From the NCBI GenBank assembly GCA_963815495.1, contig CAWFGW010000006.1, forward strand, positions 103,433 to 167,432: DNA of 64,000 nucleotides. The letters run 5' to 3'. The notes under the pieces are model-generated. The model had not been told where the DNA came from and searched no databases. It saw only the letters and a list, made by a program, of their open reading frames with translations. Shown here in pieces: positions 18,501 to 26,931 of the stretch (position 1 is its first letter; each line of letters begins with the position of its first letter). The DNA comes from CAWFGW01 sp963815495 (GTDB lineage: Bacteria > Bacteroidota > Bacteroidia > Cytophagales > JAAEPT01). The position numbers were made by a program, and so were the translations under genes.

Positions 18501-18931
18501 ATTTCAAAGATGAGGCGGTAAACAACAAGATTAATACTTTTAAACCATTTCAATTTCATTACGGAATAAGAAAGTGTGAAATAATATAACAGTTCTTAAT
18601 TTAAATTACTAGAAACTTACTTTGTGAATTTGTCTACATTAATCGCAGTTTAACAATAGCTGTACTACTTCTGATACTCTATTTTAAGAATACGTCAAAC
18701 ATTCCTCATTAGAGTGATGAAAAGCACAGGTACAGATAGCTATAGTAAGTATAACGTTTTTTGAAGGGGTGGAACGTTAAAAAACTTAAATTCCTAATTT
18801 ACCACTTATACCATATCCGTACGGTGTTTCCAGATGTATCTACAAAAGAAAAATCATCGTGAACCTCAACCGCTATTGCGATGATTTTCTTCCCATTAAA
18901 TTTACTAAACTAAAAATCTACGCCACAAACA
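18501..18931. other. Intergenic gap without a gene
   Basis: About 430 AT-rich bases between two minus-strand genes for T9SS-exported proteins. It should contain the promoter for the lyase gene. No frame or RNA gene was supported; two hairpins follow at its right end. Confidence 0.45.
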
Positions 18932-18973
18932 ACAAAGGCTTTATCATGAACTCATTCATAATAAAGCCTTTGT
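18932..18973. terminator. Inverted repeat, possible bidirectional terminator
   Basis: ACAAAGGCTTTAT and ATAAAGCCTTTGT form a perfect 13-bp stem around a 16-base loop. It lies about 40 bases beyond the minus-strand gene ending at 19014. The following tract on either strand is only moderately T-rich. Confidence 0.5.
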
Positions 18974-18979
18974 GATAGT

Positions 18980-19000
18980 TAACCGAATCAAGTTCGGTTA
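18980..19000 (-). terminator. Short hairpin just after the 19014-20291 gene
   Basis: TAACCGAA - TCAAG - TTCGGTTA, an 8-bp perfect stem 13 bases downstream of the stop codon on the minus strand. There is no strong T tail, so it may act together with the larger hairpin next to it. Confidence 0.45.
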
Positions 19001-19013
19001 ATGAAGAAGTGTA

Positions 19014-20291
19014 TTATTCTTTTACGAATTTCGCATAGTGAAAATTTTCGCTATTGTCTTGATGCTTGATTAAGTATTGTCCTGAAGGAAGATCGGACAC
19101 ATTTATTTTATTCTTGTTCAGCTTTTGACTAGTCATCAACTTTCCATTCGAATTATAAATACTGATCTCTCCATCATTAAAACCTTCTACCTGAATATAA
19201 TCGGCACATGGATTAGGGAATACACTTACGTTGTTAGCAACATTATATTCTTCTACTGCTGCAACTAGTGCATTTGTTACCCTAAGCAAATAGGCTTCCT
19301 GATAAACCCCGAAGTAGAAAGTGAAATTACTATCTATATAGATTGCTTGTGTAATTCGATCAGAAATAAACTCATTGTTTGGAGTTGTATCATTGATTAT
19401 ATCGAAAAGTTGTGTGTGATCCGACTCATCAAAACGAGCAACAAACCCTCCTGCACCGTAACCAGAGTAACTACCAAACCAAATTCTTCCTAAATGATCT
19501 TCTGCAATATCATATATTCTACTGAAATACTTTACCGGTAGTGCCACTTCTTCTATCACATTCCATTTAGTACCATCATGATAAGCTAACGCGCTATATG
19601 CTCCCACATAAACATGTCCATTAGACGCAATATGAACAGACCGAATATCTTCCACATCGCTGCCCCAAACCTGGAACGACATCTTATCAACCTGCTTTGT
19701 TGCTAAATTAATTTTTATGAGGCCATTATCATCTGTTCCGAAATAGATGTTTCCATTGTTATCTGCTGCTGCTTCTCCAAAATAAATTGAACTACCATAT
19801 TTCAAACCCTCAACTTCCTTTAAAGCGATAGCGCAAGTATCCACAAAAACACCATTGTTATAAGTGAAAATTGTATCCAGATTAAAGCTCCAGAAATAGG
19901 AGTTTTCTTTATTCTGTGATTGACAAAAAATGGTTTGACTGAAGGTAGTTTCCTTCCATACCCGATTTTCAAACACCAAACCACCATCAGTAAACAATAA
20001 CCCATCATTAGCCTGTGCAAAGTAAGAGGCGCTTATATCTCTATTTGCATCAACACTTGGTTTATAATAGCTCCCGTAGTAGTTGTAGTCTACACCATCA
20101 TATTCATATAGCCGGTAACGACTTGCAACTAAAGCGTTAAACCAAATATGACCGTCAGCAGTTTCCAGTGTAATGGTAGGAGATGCTACTCCCTGTGTGT
20201 GCCCTGTAACGGATGGATTTATTTTAAAGAATTCTTGAGCTCCCACAAATAGGGGAACAAATAATACCAGTAGTAAAATTTTTAATTTCAT
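19014..20291 (-). CDS. T9SS-exported beta-propeller protein
   Basis: A 425-residue secreted protein. Signal peptide ILLLVLFVPLFVGAQ. The body contains repeats resembling the two-component-regulator propeller unit (GHIWFNALV, NGNIYFGTDDNGLIKIN, NGHVYVGAYSALAYHDG, LGRIWFGSYSG), giving roughly one seven-bladed propeller. The C-terminal 75 residues form a T9SS type A sorting domain (VFPNPCADYIQVEGF ... LPSGQYLIKH). It is therefore exported through the Por system and cell-surface anchored or released. No enzymatic residues were recognised; ligand binding is plausible. It lies upstream of, and in the same direction as, the PL11 lyase gene, with a large gap. Confidence 0.82.
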   Translation of the reverse strand: MKLKILLLVLFVPLFVGAQEFFKINPSVTGHTQGVASPTITLETADGHIWFNALVASRYRLYEYDGVDYNYYGSYYKPSVDANRDISASYFAQANDGLLFTDGGLVFENRVWKETTFSQTIFCQSQNKENSYFWSFNLDTIFTYNNGVFVDTCAIALKEVEGLKYGSSIYFGEAAADNNGNIYFGTDDNGLIKINLATKQVDKMSFQVWGSDVEDIRSVHIASNGHVYVGAYSALAYHDGTKWNVIEEVALPVKYFSRIYDIAEDHLGRIWFGSYSGYGAGGFVARFDESDHTQLFDIINDTTPNNEFISDRITQAIYIDSNFTFYFGVYQEAYLLRVTNALVAAVEEYNVANNVSVFPNPCADYIQVEGFNDGEISIYNSNGKLMTSQKLNKNKINVSDLPSGQYLIKHQDNSENFHYAKFVKE

Positions 20292-20461
20292 GTGTTAATT
20301 GTTTTGTTCAAGCACAAAGGAGTAAAATCTAATAGTAGCATCTGTCTCAACTTATAAATTGAGACAAATAAAAAGCTGCTTGTCCTTTCTATTTCAGCTG
20401 TTCGATCACATTTTTTGATTAACCGCTAGTTTACAGGCCTGGTTTGTTATTTAATCGCCTG

Positions 20462-20612
20462 GATTGCTGGATAGTTTATTTGTGAAGTAACAGTATTGGG
20501 ATTATATAAACCAAACTCTTTTTCTATTAACGATATCACTCTTGTTCATGAACAAAAACATTTTAATCATCAATAAGGAACACCATGCAGAGTATGGCAG
20601 GAGCGAGAGGGG
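20462..20612 (+). repeat. Dispersed repeat, copy A
   Basis: This stretch aligns with 23953-24105 (copy C) and, over its first 33 bases, with 23039-23071 (copy B). The common core starts GATTGCTGGA and runs through GGGATTATAT, ACTCTTTTTC and a TGTTCATG start codon into a short frame. Identity is high but with scattered substitutions. Function unknown. Confidence 0.7.
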
Positions 20613-20724
20613 GAGAGCGATTTATTGTTGCATATGGAAGCAATATTCTCAAACAGCTACTTCAATAAAAAATGAAATTAAAAAACTTGAAGAGTTTGTA
20701 GTTCAAGAGTTTAATAAAAATTAA
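20548..20724 (+). CDS. Possible small peptide gene sharing its N-terminus with the 24041 frame
   Basis: A 58-codon frame from the ATG at 20548; the TTG two codons upstream is not needed. Its first sixteen residues (MNKNILIINKEHHAEY) closely match the start of the 36-codon frame at 24041. Several DNA differences between the two are at third codon positions, which hints at selection on a peptide. The remaining 40 residues are unlike copy C and end in a charged helix (IKNEIKKLEEFVVQEF). I recognise no family. It could also be a chance frame within a DNA repeat. Confidence 0.35.
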   Translation: MNKNILIINKEHHAEYGRSERGRAIYCCIWKQYSQTATSIKNEIKKLEEFVVQEFNKN

Positions 20725-20860
20725 AGTACTTTTTCAGATTTGATTCCATGAAAACACCCCTATATTTCATCGAAAATGTTTAATTATACATCTATTTTTA
20801 ATATGTTTTTTTTGAGAAAAATACTATGTTATGTTGAAATATTTAAACTTAAATCACATG

Positions 20861-21346
20861 ATAAAAAACAAATCAGGTCCCTTAATACTCTTGTTATTAG
20901 GGGGGGCATGGGCAACTACTGCTTTTGCTCAAAACGCTGTAGTTTCATCGGGTGGTGAAGCTACTGGAAGCGGAGGTTCCGTTTCTTATAGTTTAGCACA
21001 GATATCCTACACAACTATTACGGGTACAACCGGTTCGGTAAGCCAAGGTGTACAACAACCTTATGAAGTAGGGGTATTAACTGGGGTGCAAAGTGAAAAT
21101 AATATTTATCTAAGCGCTTTTCCAAACCCATCTACAGACATCTTGAATCTATCAGTAGGGGAGTTCAAAAATGAGGAGTTATCCTATCAACTTTTGGATA
21201 TACAAGGCAAGTTATTACTTGAAGCACGTATTTCTGAGAGCAACACTAGCATTAACATGCAAGATTTACCAAAATCAACTTACCTACTACATGTTTTAGG
21301 TAACAATCATCAAACTATTCAATCATTCAACATCATAAAAAATTAA
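20861..21346 (+). CDS. Short T9SS-sorted secreted protein
   Basis: About 161 residues from the ATG at 20861, chosen because it immediately precedes the signal peptide (SGPLILLLLGGAWATTAFAQ). The mature N-terminal part (AVVSSGGEATGSGGSVSYSLAQISYTTI) is the short module common in Bacteroidota exported proteins before a sorting domain. The C-terminal part is a T9SS type A domain (AFPNPSTDILNLSVG ... LPKSTYLLHV). There is almost no cargo between signal and sorting domain. It is followed six bases later by the 21353 gene, and the pair is a recurrent arrangement in this phylum. Confidence 0.8.
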   Translation: MKNKSGPLILLLLGGAWATTAFAQNAVVSSGGEATGSGGSVSYSLAQISYTTITGTTGSVSQGVQQPYEVGVLTGVQSENNIYLSAFPNPSTDILNLSVGEFKNEELSYQLLDIQGKLLLEARISESNTSINMQDLPKSTYLLHVLGNNHQTIQSFNIIKN

Positions 21347-21352
21347 TTAAAT

Positions 21353-22390
21353 ATGAAAAGAACATTGCTATTACTAGTTGTTTCTGTGTTATCAGTTGTT
21401 ACCATGGCACAGTCACCAGAAAGTATGAGTTATCAAGCTGTAGTGCGTAACACTGCCAATGAACTGCTAGATAACACCACTATTGGAATCCAAGTAAGCA
21501 TTCTTCAAGGAAGTTCAACGGGTTCAGTTGTTTATTCTGAAACGCAACTACCAATGACAAATGCTAATGGATTAATAAGCATTGAAATAGGAACAGGTAA
21601 CACCACTTCTGGTGATTTTTCTACCATAGATTGGTCAAATGGCCCCTTCTTTATTAAAACAGAAGTGGACCCAGATGGTGGAGCAAACTATACCATTACA
21701 GGTACTAGTCAATTGTTAAGTGTGCCTTATGCCTTATATGCAAACAAAGCAGGTAATGTATTTAGTGGTGATTACAATGACTTAAGCAACAAACCTGATT
21801 TTGTAACTCCAACAGCATTTGCTGATTCAATTAGTACTTTAAGAAGTTTAATTGCAGACTTAGACCAGCGATTAAAAGCACTAGAGCCACAACCACTTGC
21901 AGTAGGTGATACGCTTCAGGGCGGAGTGGTTGTTTACATTTATAAAGAAGGTGACGCTGGTTATGTCGTAGGAGAGGAGCATGGTATTATCTGTTCTGTA
22001 TCTGATACAAGCGGCCCATGGTCAGGTGGTATATTCACCAACGTGATAGGAACTTCTGGAAACATCGGTACTGGTGATGCAAACATGACAGCGATTATCA
22101 ATTCTTCAGGTGCGGGTAACGCTGCAGGCGCTGCTAGAGCTTATGAAAGCAATGGTTACGATGATTGGTTTCTACCCTCATCAAGTACTTTGCAGCAGAT
22201 GTGTGCAAATCAGGAAGCAATTAATGCAGGTTTAGCAACAATGGGTGGTAACGCTTTTGCCGCAGATTACTACTGGTCAAGTACACAACATGATTTTAAT
22301 TTTGCAACGCGTATTATTTTTACTAATTGTGGCGGATCTAATGGCAGTAAAAGTAACAACTTAAAAGTTCGACCTGTTAGAAAGTTCTAA
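21353..22390 (+). CDS. Secreted protein with DUF1566-like C-terminal domain
   Basis: A 345-residue protein with a signal peptide (LLLLVVSVLSVVTMAQ). The N-terminal domain has the recurrent Bacteroidota opening SPESMSYQAVVRNTANELL, continuing with GIQVSILQGS, then VPYALYANKA, probably a surface or tail-fibre-like beta domain. A short coiled segment (about 155-175, DSISTLRSLIADLDQRLKALE) leads to a C-terminal DUF1566-like/C-type-lectin-related domain with GYDDWFLPSS, YYWSSTQ and a final VRPVRKF. It lacks a T9SS sorting signal, yet directly follows a gene encoding one. Surface binding is likely; ligand unknown. Confidence 0.8.
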   Translation: MKRTLLLLVVSVLSVVTMAQSPESMSYQAVVRNTANELLDNTTIGIQVSILQGSSTGSVVYSETQLPMTNANGLISIEIGTGNTTSGDFSTIDWSNGPFFIKTEVDPDGGANYTITGTSQLLSVPYALYANKAGNVFSGDYNDLSNKPDFVTPTAFADSISTLRSLIADLDQRLKALEPQPLAVGDTLQGGVVVYIYKEGDAGYVVGEEHGIICSVSDTSGPWSGGIFTNVIGTSGNIGTGDANMTAIINSSGAGNAAGAARAYESNGYDDWFLPSSSTLQQMCANQEAINAGLATMGGNAFAADYYWSSTQHDFNFATRIIFTNCGGSNGSKSNNLKVRPVRKF

Positions 22391-22413
22391 GAGTTAAAAC
22401 ACTGGTTTTATTT

Positions 22414-22447
22414 AAAAAAGAGGGGATGGGTATTCCCTCTTTTTTTA
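22414..22447 (+). terminator. Rho-independent terminator after 21353-22390
   Basis: AAAGAGGGGA and a near-complementary TTCCCTCTTT arm around a short loop, followed by T7. It lies about 25 bases after the stop codon and also serves as a boundary to the convergent greB gene. Confidence 0.8.
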
Positions 22448-22484
22448 TGTCTTTTAAAATAGCCTGATATCTATTTTGGCTAGA

Positions 22485-23000
22485 CTACTTCTCGTATTCT
22501 ATTGTTAGAATACGCCACACAAAATCACCTATTTTTGTTTTAACAATCACTTCGTCACCAACTTGTTTGTTGAGCAGTGCTTGCGCCATGGGGGAGTCCA
22601 TGGAGATATAATCTTTGTTACCGATGAGCTCTTCATAGCCGACAATTCGAAGGCGGTTTTGCAGACCTTTTTGGTCGTTTTTAATTTCAACCCAGGCACC
22701 AAACATCACTTTACCTTCCTGGTTCGGGTGGTAATGAATCACTTTTAAATCGTCCACACATTTACACAAGTAGCGAATGCGGTTATCAATTTCCCGAAGA
22801 CGTTTTTTGTTGTAATGGTAATCCGCATTTTCAGAACGATCGCCCAAACTGGCCGCCCAGGCAACCTTAGCAGTAACGTCCGGACGCTCAACTTTCCAAA
22901 GGTGTTCATGTTCTTCCTTGAGTTTTTGCATACCTTCGGGAGTAATCATTTGCGAGCGGTTGACTTTTGGTAGTGTTGATTCCGGAATTTTTCGCCTCAT
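22485..23000 (-). CDS. greB: Transcription elongation factor GreB
   Basis: A 171-residue GreA/GreB family protein that stimulates transcript cleavage by RNA polymerase and rescues backtracked complexes. The N-terminal coiled-coil domain carries the acidic tip motif SLGDRSENADYHYNKKRLREIDNRIRYL (about 51-78); its Asp and Glu residues are those expected in the polymerase secondary channel. The C-terminal FKBP-like domain shows MFGAWVEI and ISMDSPMAQALLNKQVGDEV. The NKKRLREID form is closer to GreB than GreA. Start ATG is supported by the identical start in the duplicated fragment at 23912. The gene is intact, but its first half is duplicated 900 bases away. Confidence 0.9.
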   Translation of the reverse strand: MRRKIPESTLPKVNRSQMITPEGMQKLKEEHEHLWKVERPDVTAKVAWAASLGDRSENADYHYNKKRLREIDNRIRYLCKCVDDLKVIHYHPNQEGKVMFGAWVEIKNDQKGLQNRLRIVGYEELIGNKDYISMDSPMAQALLNKQVGDEVIVKTKIGDFVWRILTIEYEK

Positions 23001-23038
23001 AAGTAGGTCATCTTATTTTGAAAATTGTTGCAAGATAA

Positions 23039-23071
23039 TAGATTGCTGGAAAGTTTGTTTGTGGAGTAACC
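23039..23071 (+). repeat. Dispersed repeat, truncated copy B
   Basis: The sequence from GATTGCTGGAAAG to GGAGTAAC matches the first part of copies A and C, then diverges. It sits directly upstream of greB, exactly as copy C sits upstream of the broken greB fragment, so B and C duplicated together with the greB 5' end. Confidence 0.7.
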
Positions 23072-23298
23072 CTAATAACTCAGTAGTTACAGGGCAGATT
23101 GATGTAAGAGGTGTGAAGTTGATATATGAGTCAAGCATAGTACTCCTAAAGGTGCTAAAACAGCTATAGTATATGTAGAGGTACTTCATTTAATTTGTGA
23201 TTTAGTTTTTGCTACTAGTTCTAAAAAATAAAATAGTACGCCTGAAGGTACTATTACCTGTTTAGTACCTTCTAAGGTTCTATATTTAATAATGATTA

Positions 23299-23628
23299 AT
23301 GTATATCCTTACATCACTTCCATCAGGTGTATTAGCCGGTTATTTGACCAAAACATGGCAAGAAGAGTTGGAAACTGACGAGAAAGAAAGTCTCAAAAAT
23401 GCAGGTAAATGGATTGGAATTATAGAGCGAATATTAATTCTTACATTCATTTTAATCAATGAATGGGCGCCTATTGGCTTTCTGTTGGCTGCAAAGTCAG
23501 TATTTAGATTTGGTGATTTAAAAGAAGGAAAAGATCATAAAAAGACAGAGTACATTCTAATAGGAACACTTCTTAGTTTCACTTTTGCCATTTTTTTGGG
23601 ATTATTTATTCATTTCATTATTGGATAA
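23299..23628 (+). pseudogene. C-terminal fragment of a DUF3307 membrane protein
   Basis: The 109-codon frame matches only the C-terminal part of DUF3307 proteins: GYLTKTWQEE, then LKNAGKWIGIIERILILTFILI, FLLAAKSVFRFGDLKE and KKTEYILIGTLLSFTFAI. The N-terminal metal-dependent-like helices of the family are missing and the upstream DNA does not encode them. It lies between intact greB and the broken greB copy, so it probably became truncated in the same rearrangement. The remaining piece may not be translated. Confidence 0.7.
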
Positions 23629-23694
23629 AATAACCTCTCAAAACACACAGAAACACGATTTGAAGAAACCATAGAGAAGACAAGTAGGGGATAC

Positions 23695-23912
23695 GATTAT
23701 CGATTTCCCGAAGGCGTTTTTTGTTGTAATGGTAATCCGCATTTTCAGAACGATCGCCCAAACTGGCCGCCCAGGCAACCTTAGCGGTAACATCCAGACG
23801 TTCTATGCGCCATAGGTGCTCCTATTCATCCTTTAGTTTTTGCAAACCTTCGGGAGTAATCATTTGCGAGCGGTTGACTTTTGGTAACGTTGATTCCGGA
23901 ATTTTTCGCCTC
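23695..23912 (-). pseudogene. Broken duplicate of the 5' part of greB
   Basis: The minus strand encodes MRRKIPESTLPKVNRSQMIT and continues nearly identical to GreB through VTAKVAWAA and the SENADYHYNKKRLREID region, then stops aligning. An in-frame TAG replaces a His codon at about residue 32 (LKDE-stop-EHLW), and several substitutions distinguish it from the intact gene. The C-terminal FKBP-like half is absent. The duplication extends upstream into non-coding DNA, including the dispersed repeat. Confidence 0.9.
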
Positions 23913-23952
23913 ATAAGTAGGTATTCTTATTTTGAAAATTATTGCAAGATAA

Positions 23953-24105
23953 TAGATTGCTGGAAAGTTTGTTTGTGGAGTAACAAGTTAGGGATTATAT
24001 GAATAACACTCTTTTTCGATTAATGTTATCATTTCTGTTCATGTACAAAAACATCTTAATCATAAATAAGAACCACCATGCGGAGCATGGCGGGAACGGG
24101 GGTAT
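23953..24105 (+). repeat. Dispersed repeat, copy C
   Basis: Aligns along most of its length with 20462-20612 and, for the first 33 bases, with 23039-23071. It includes a short leader and the ATG of the 24041 frame. No terminal inverted repeats or target duplications were noticed, so it is not an obvious insertion sequence. Confidence 0.7.
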
Positions 24106-24151
24106 TAAACCGAGACCAAAACCAAAAAAGGATGATGGATTATTAGATTAA
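24041..24151 (+). CDS. Possible 36-residue peptide paralogous to the 20548 frame
   Basis: Frame beginning MYKNILIINKNHHAEHGG and ending in a basic/proline segment and an acidic tail (GIKPRPKPKKDDGLLD). Its N-terminus matches the 20548 peptide, with synonymous changes at three codons. Too short for normal gene calling and without a recognised family, it is offered as a candidate small protein. Confidence 0.35.
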   Translation: MYKNILIINKNHHAEHGGNGGIKPRPKPKKDDGLLD

Positions 24152-24609
24152 AGAAGAAGTGTCTCACCAGAATAGAAACCAGATTTTCCTCCTTTGAATA
24201 AACACAAGCATAAAAAAGAAGATTAAAATTGTAAAGGCTATTTAGGTAACTGATAGAATAAAGTAATAATTTGCTTATTGAGAAATACAAACGGGAAAAG
24301 CCCTATTAGCAAGAAACTTACCAACAACAATAAATTATTCTTCCTATATATGAATAAAAGGAGTAACAACTTTTATAGCATTTCGTGAGATATTAAAGTT
24401 CAAGATTGTATCTTGAAATAAGGATTTAATATTTATAACAGAATCAAGCAGATTTGGTTGGCTTAAAAATTAGGTGAAAATTATAACATTGAACATGGAG
24501 AACTTACTATTTCTAAAATAGAAAGGCATCCAAGTATTATGAATTTAAATAGAATTGAAAATATTTTGGATATAAGACTTAACATATCCAACAAAAAAGC
24601 CAGTCAAAA
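24152..24609. other. Leader region of the kinase operon, with a possible HTH remnant at its right end
   Basis: AT-rich DNA with no full gene. From 24470 a frame without an upstream start reads LGENYNIEHGELTISKIERHPSIM and on to a TGA at 24611-24613 that overlaps the kinase ATG (ATGA). ISKIERHPSIMNLNRIENILDI resembles helices 3-5 of an XRE-type helix-turn-helix. It could be the decayed tail of an operon regulator once translationally coupled to the kinase. Confidence 0.35.
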
Positions 24610-26931
24610 ATGACAGAGCAAGAAATACGAAAGCAACTTGAAAATGTAATTAAGGAAGAACCTCAGAATTATGATAAAATTATTGAGCTTTCTACTTTTT
24701 TATCGTCTTTTGATAAGACTAATGTCCGTTTTTCGATTGATGCAGGCGTAATTGATCGATTAGGTGACGAACTTGTTGCTAGACAAGAGACAGCCGTTTC
24801 TGAACTTGTTAAAAATTCATATGATGCAGATGCGCAAGAAGTAACTTTAACTTTTATAGATACTGATGATATTGGAGGTACTTTAAACATTAAGGATGAC
24901 GGAGATGGAATGACAAGAGATGAATTAATTGAAGGTTTTATGAGGATCTCGTCTACGAGTAAAATACACAATCCATATTCAAGAAAATACAATAGAAAAA
25001 GAGCCGGACAGAAAGGAATTGGGAGGTTTGCAGTTCAAAGATTAGGAACCAAGCTAACTATTATTACGCAAGTTGAAAATGCTGATTATGCTTTGAAACT
25101 TACCATTAATTGGAAAGATTATCAAAGAGATAAAGATTTATCTTCTATCACAAATAAACTGGAGGAAACTGAAAAAATAAGAGAAAAGGGAACAACGCTA
25201 ATAATAGGTGGATTAAAAGATAAATGGTCAACTTCAGCGATTCAGAGAATATATCGTTATGTAAATGATATCATTCAACCTTTCCCTATTTCAAAAAAAA
25301 ATGAGGACAAAGAAAGTAAAAGGAAAGAGGAAACGAATGACCCTGGTTTCAAAACAAAATTTATTAAGATCACCAACAATGAAACTAAAACAGTAGCTGA
25401 CGACAACATAATGGTGTATGATCATGCCGTAGCAACGATAGATGGCTTTGTAGATGAAGAGGGACATGGTGAATATGAAATAAGAAGTTTAAAACTTGAT
25501 ATAAACGCGGGTGGTAAAGTTGGAAGTGATCCTGATGACAGCTCAATTCCTTTTAAAAAAATAAAAGAAATATGGTTTCGAGCTTATTACTTTATTTATG
25601 ACAAGGAAGTAATGCCCACTATGCATGTTTCAAGTATTCAAAAGATTGCTAAAACTCAAGGTGGTATTCGATTGTATCGAAATGGATTTAGAGTACTCCC
25701 ATATGGGGAACCGGGAAATGATTGGCTTTCTCTGGATAAATCTATGAGGCAACGCTCTCTCTTACCACCTCACTCCAATTTACACTTTTTTGGATTTGTT
25801 GAGATTCCTGATGAAAATGAAGTTTTCAATGAAACTTCAAGTCGGGAAGGACTTTCAGAAAATGAGGCATTTATCGAACTTCAAAATTTTATTTACAGAA
25901 CGATTATTTCAGGGGTATTAAAAGTCTCTGAAGTACGAGGGACAAAAATTACTTCTGGGCAACAAAGAGATGAAGCAGGAAATTTTGAAAAAATAGAGTT
26001 TAGAATTAAGAATATTGCTCATACAATAGAAGAGTTAGACCGAGAGCTTGAAAATGATTCAGGAAGTGTTGAAGCAAAAAAAAGAAGAAAAAGAAGAATA
26101 AAGAAAGTTCAGAAAGCAATAGAAGAACTCGAAGAAATTCAAAAAACTGAGCAAGAAAAAACAATAAAAGAAAGGTCTATGTTACGAGTTTTAAGTAGTG
26201 TGGGATTGACGGTTGGACAATTCATCCATGAGATAAAATATTACATAGATAATATTCAGAGTGACATTAGATATTTACTTGAACGATTACAAGATGAAAA
26301 AGATTTATTGGCACGGACAGAGATATTAGATAACAACTTTTCTTCCTTTAGGACTTATACCTCCTATTTTGATAATGTTATTTCCCAGAATGTAGTCCGT
26401 GAATTGCGCCCACTAAATCTTCCTCATATCATTACTCCATTTATTAATTCTATTAAATCTGATGCAATTAAATCGGGAATTGAATTTGCAGAACCCATTA
26501 TTGGTAATCCATATTTATATACCAAATCTATGCACCCTTCTGAATGGTCTTCTATACTTTTTAATTTTTATACGAATTCAAAAAAAGCTATAAAGAGAGT
26601 TGGAGAAAGCGGCAAAATTCTTATTGAATGTGGTGCTGAAGACGAAATGCTTTTCTTAGAATTCTCGGATACAGGAGATGGAATTTCAGAAGAAAATGAG
26701 CAGAAAGTATTTGAAGAATTCTATACTACAACCTCACCTATAGACCTAGAAAGTCTAAATCAAAATAATGAGATTTTAGGCACTGGATTGGGCTTAAAAA
26801 TTGTTAAAGACATTATCAAGAGCTACAGAGGAAATGTGTATGTAGCATCCCCCAAAGCTGAATATTCAACTTGTATTCGTGTGGAAATACCGAAAGCAAA
26901 TGATAAAGAATTAGAAAAATATGGCTTATAA
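24610..26931 (+). CDS. Double-GHKL sensor histidine kinase, first gene of a candidate defence operon
   Basis: A 773-residue soluble protein with two ATPase modules. The N-terminal GHKL domain resembles Hsp90/MutL/MORC types: ELVKNSYDADAQ (N box, about 65-76), DDGDGM (about 96) and GQKGIGRFAVQRLG (about 134-147). A linking transducer region follows, with GGIRLYRNGFRVLPYG. A charged coiled coil (about 465-530) precedes a HisKA-like helix with FIHEIKYY (His about 540). The C-terminal histidine-kinase ATPase has NFYTNSKKAI (about 653), DTGDGI and GTGLGLKIV. No membrane helix or signal peptide is present, so it senses a cytosolic cue. The next gene encodes a receiver domain and overlaps by 11 bases, indicating a cognate pair. 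The operon ends in a DNA methyltransferase. Confidence 0.85.
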   Translation: MTEQEIRKQLENVIKEEPQNYDKIIELSTFLSSFDKTNVRFSIDAGVIDRLGDELVARQETAVSELVKNSYDADAQEVTLTFIDTDDIGGTLNIKDDGDGMTRDELIEGFMRISSTSKIHNPYSRKYNRKRAGQKGIGRFAVQRLGTKLTIITQVENADYALKLTINWKDYQRDKDLSSITNKLEETEKIREKGTTLIIGGLKDKWSTSAIQRIYRYVNDIIQPFPISKKNEDKESKRKEETNDPGFKTKFIKITNNETKTVADDNIMVYDHAVATIDGFVDEEGHGEYEIRSLKLDINAGGKVGSDPDDSSIPFKKIKEIWFRAYYFIYDKEVMPTMHVSSIQKIAKTQGGIRLYRNGFRVLPYGEPGNDWLSLDKSMRQRSLLPPHSNLHFFGFVEIPDENEVFNETSSREGLSENEAFIELQNFIYRTIISGVLKVSEVRGTKITSGQQRDEAGNFEKIEFRIKNIAHTIEELDRELENDSGSVEAKKRRKRRIKKVQKAIEELEEIQKTEQEKTIKERSMLRVLSSVGLTVGQFIHEIKYYIDNIQSDIRYLLERLQDEKDLLARTEILDNNFSSFRTYTSYFDNVISQNVVRELRPLNLPHIITPFINSIKSDAIKSGIEFAEPIIGNPYLYTKSMHPSEWSSILFNFYTNSKKAIKRVGESGKILIECGAEDEMLFLEFSDTGDGISEENEQKVFEEFYTTTSPIDLESLNQNNEILGTGLGLKIVKDIIKSYRGNVYVASPKAEYSTCIRVEIPKANDKELEKYGL

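Noticed and set aside
20462..24105. Insertion sequence
   Set aside because: No transposase, terminal inverted repeats or target duplications were seen around the repeat copies.
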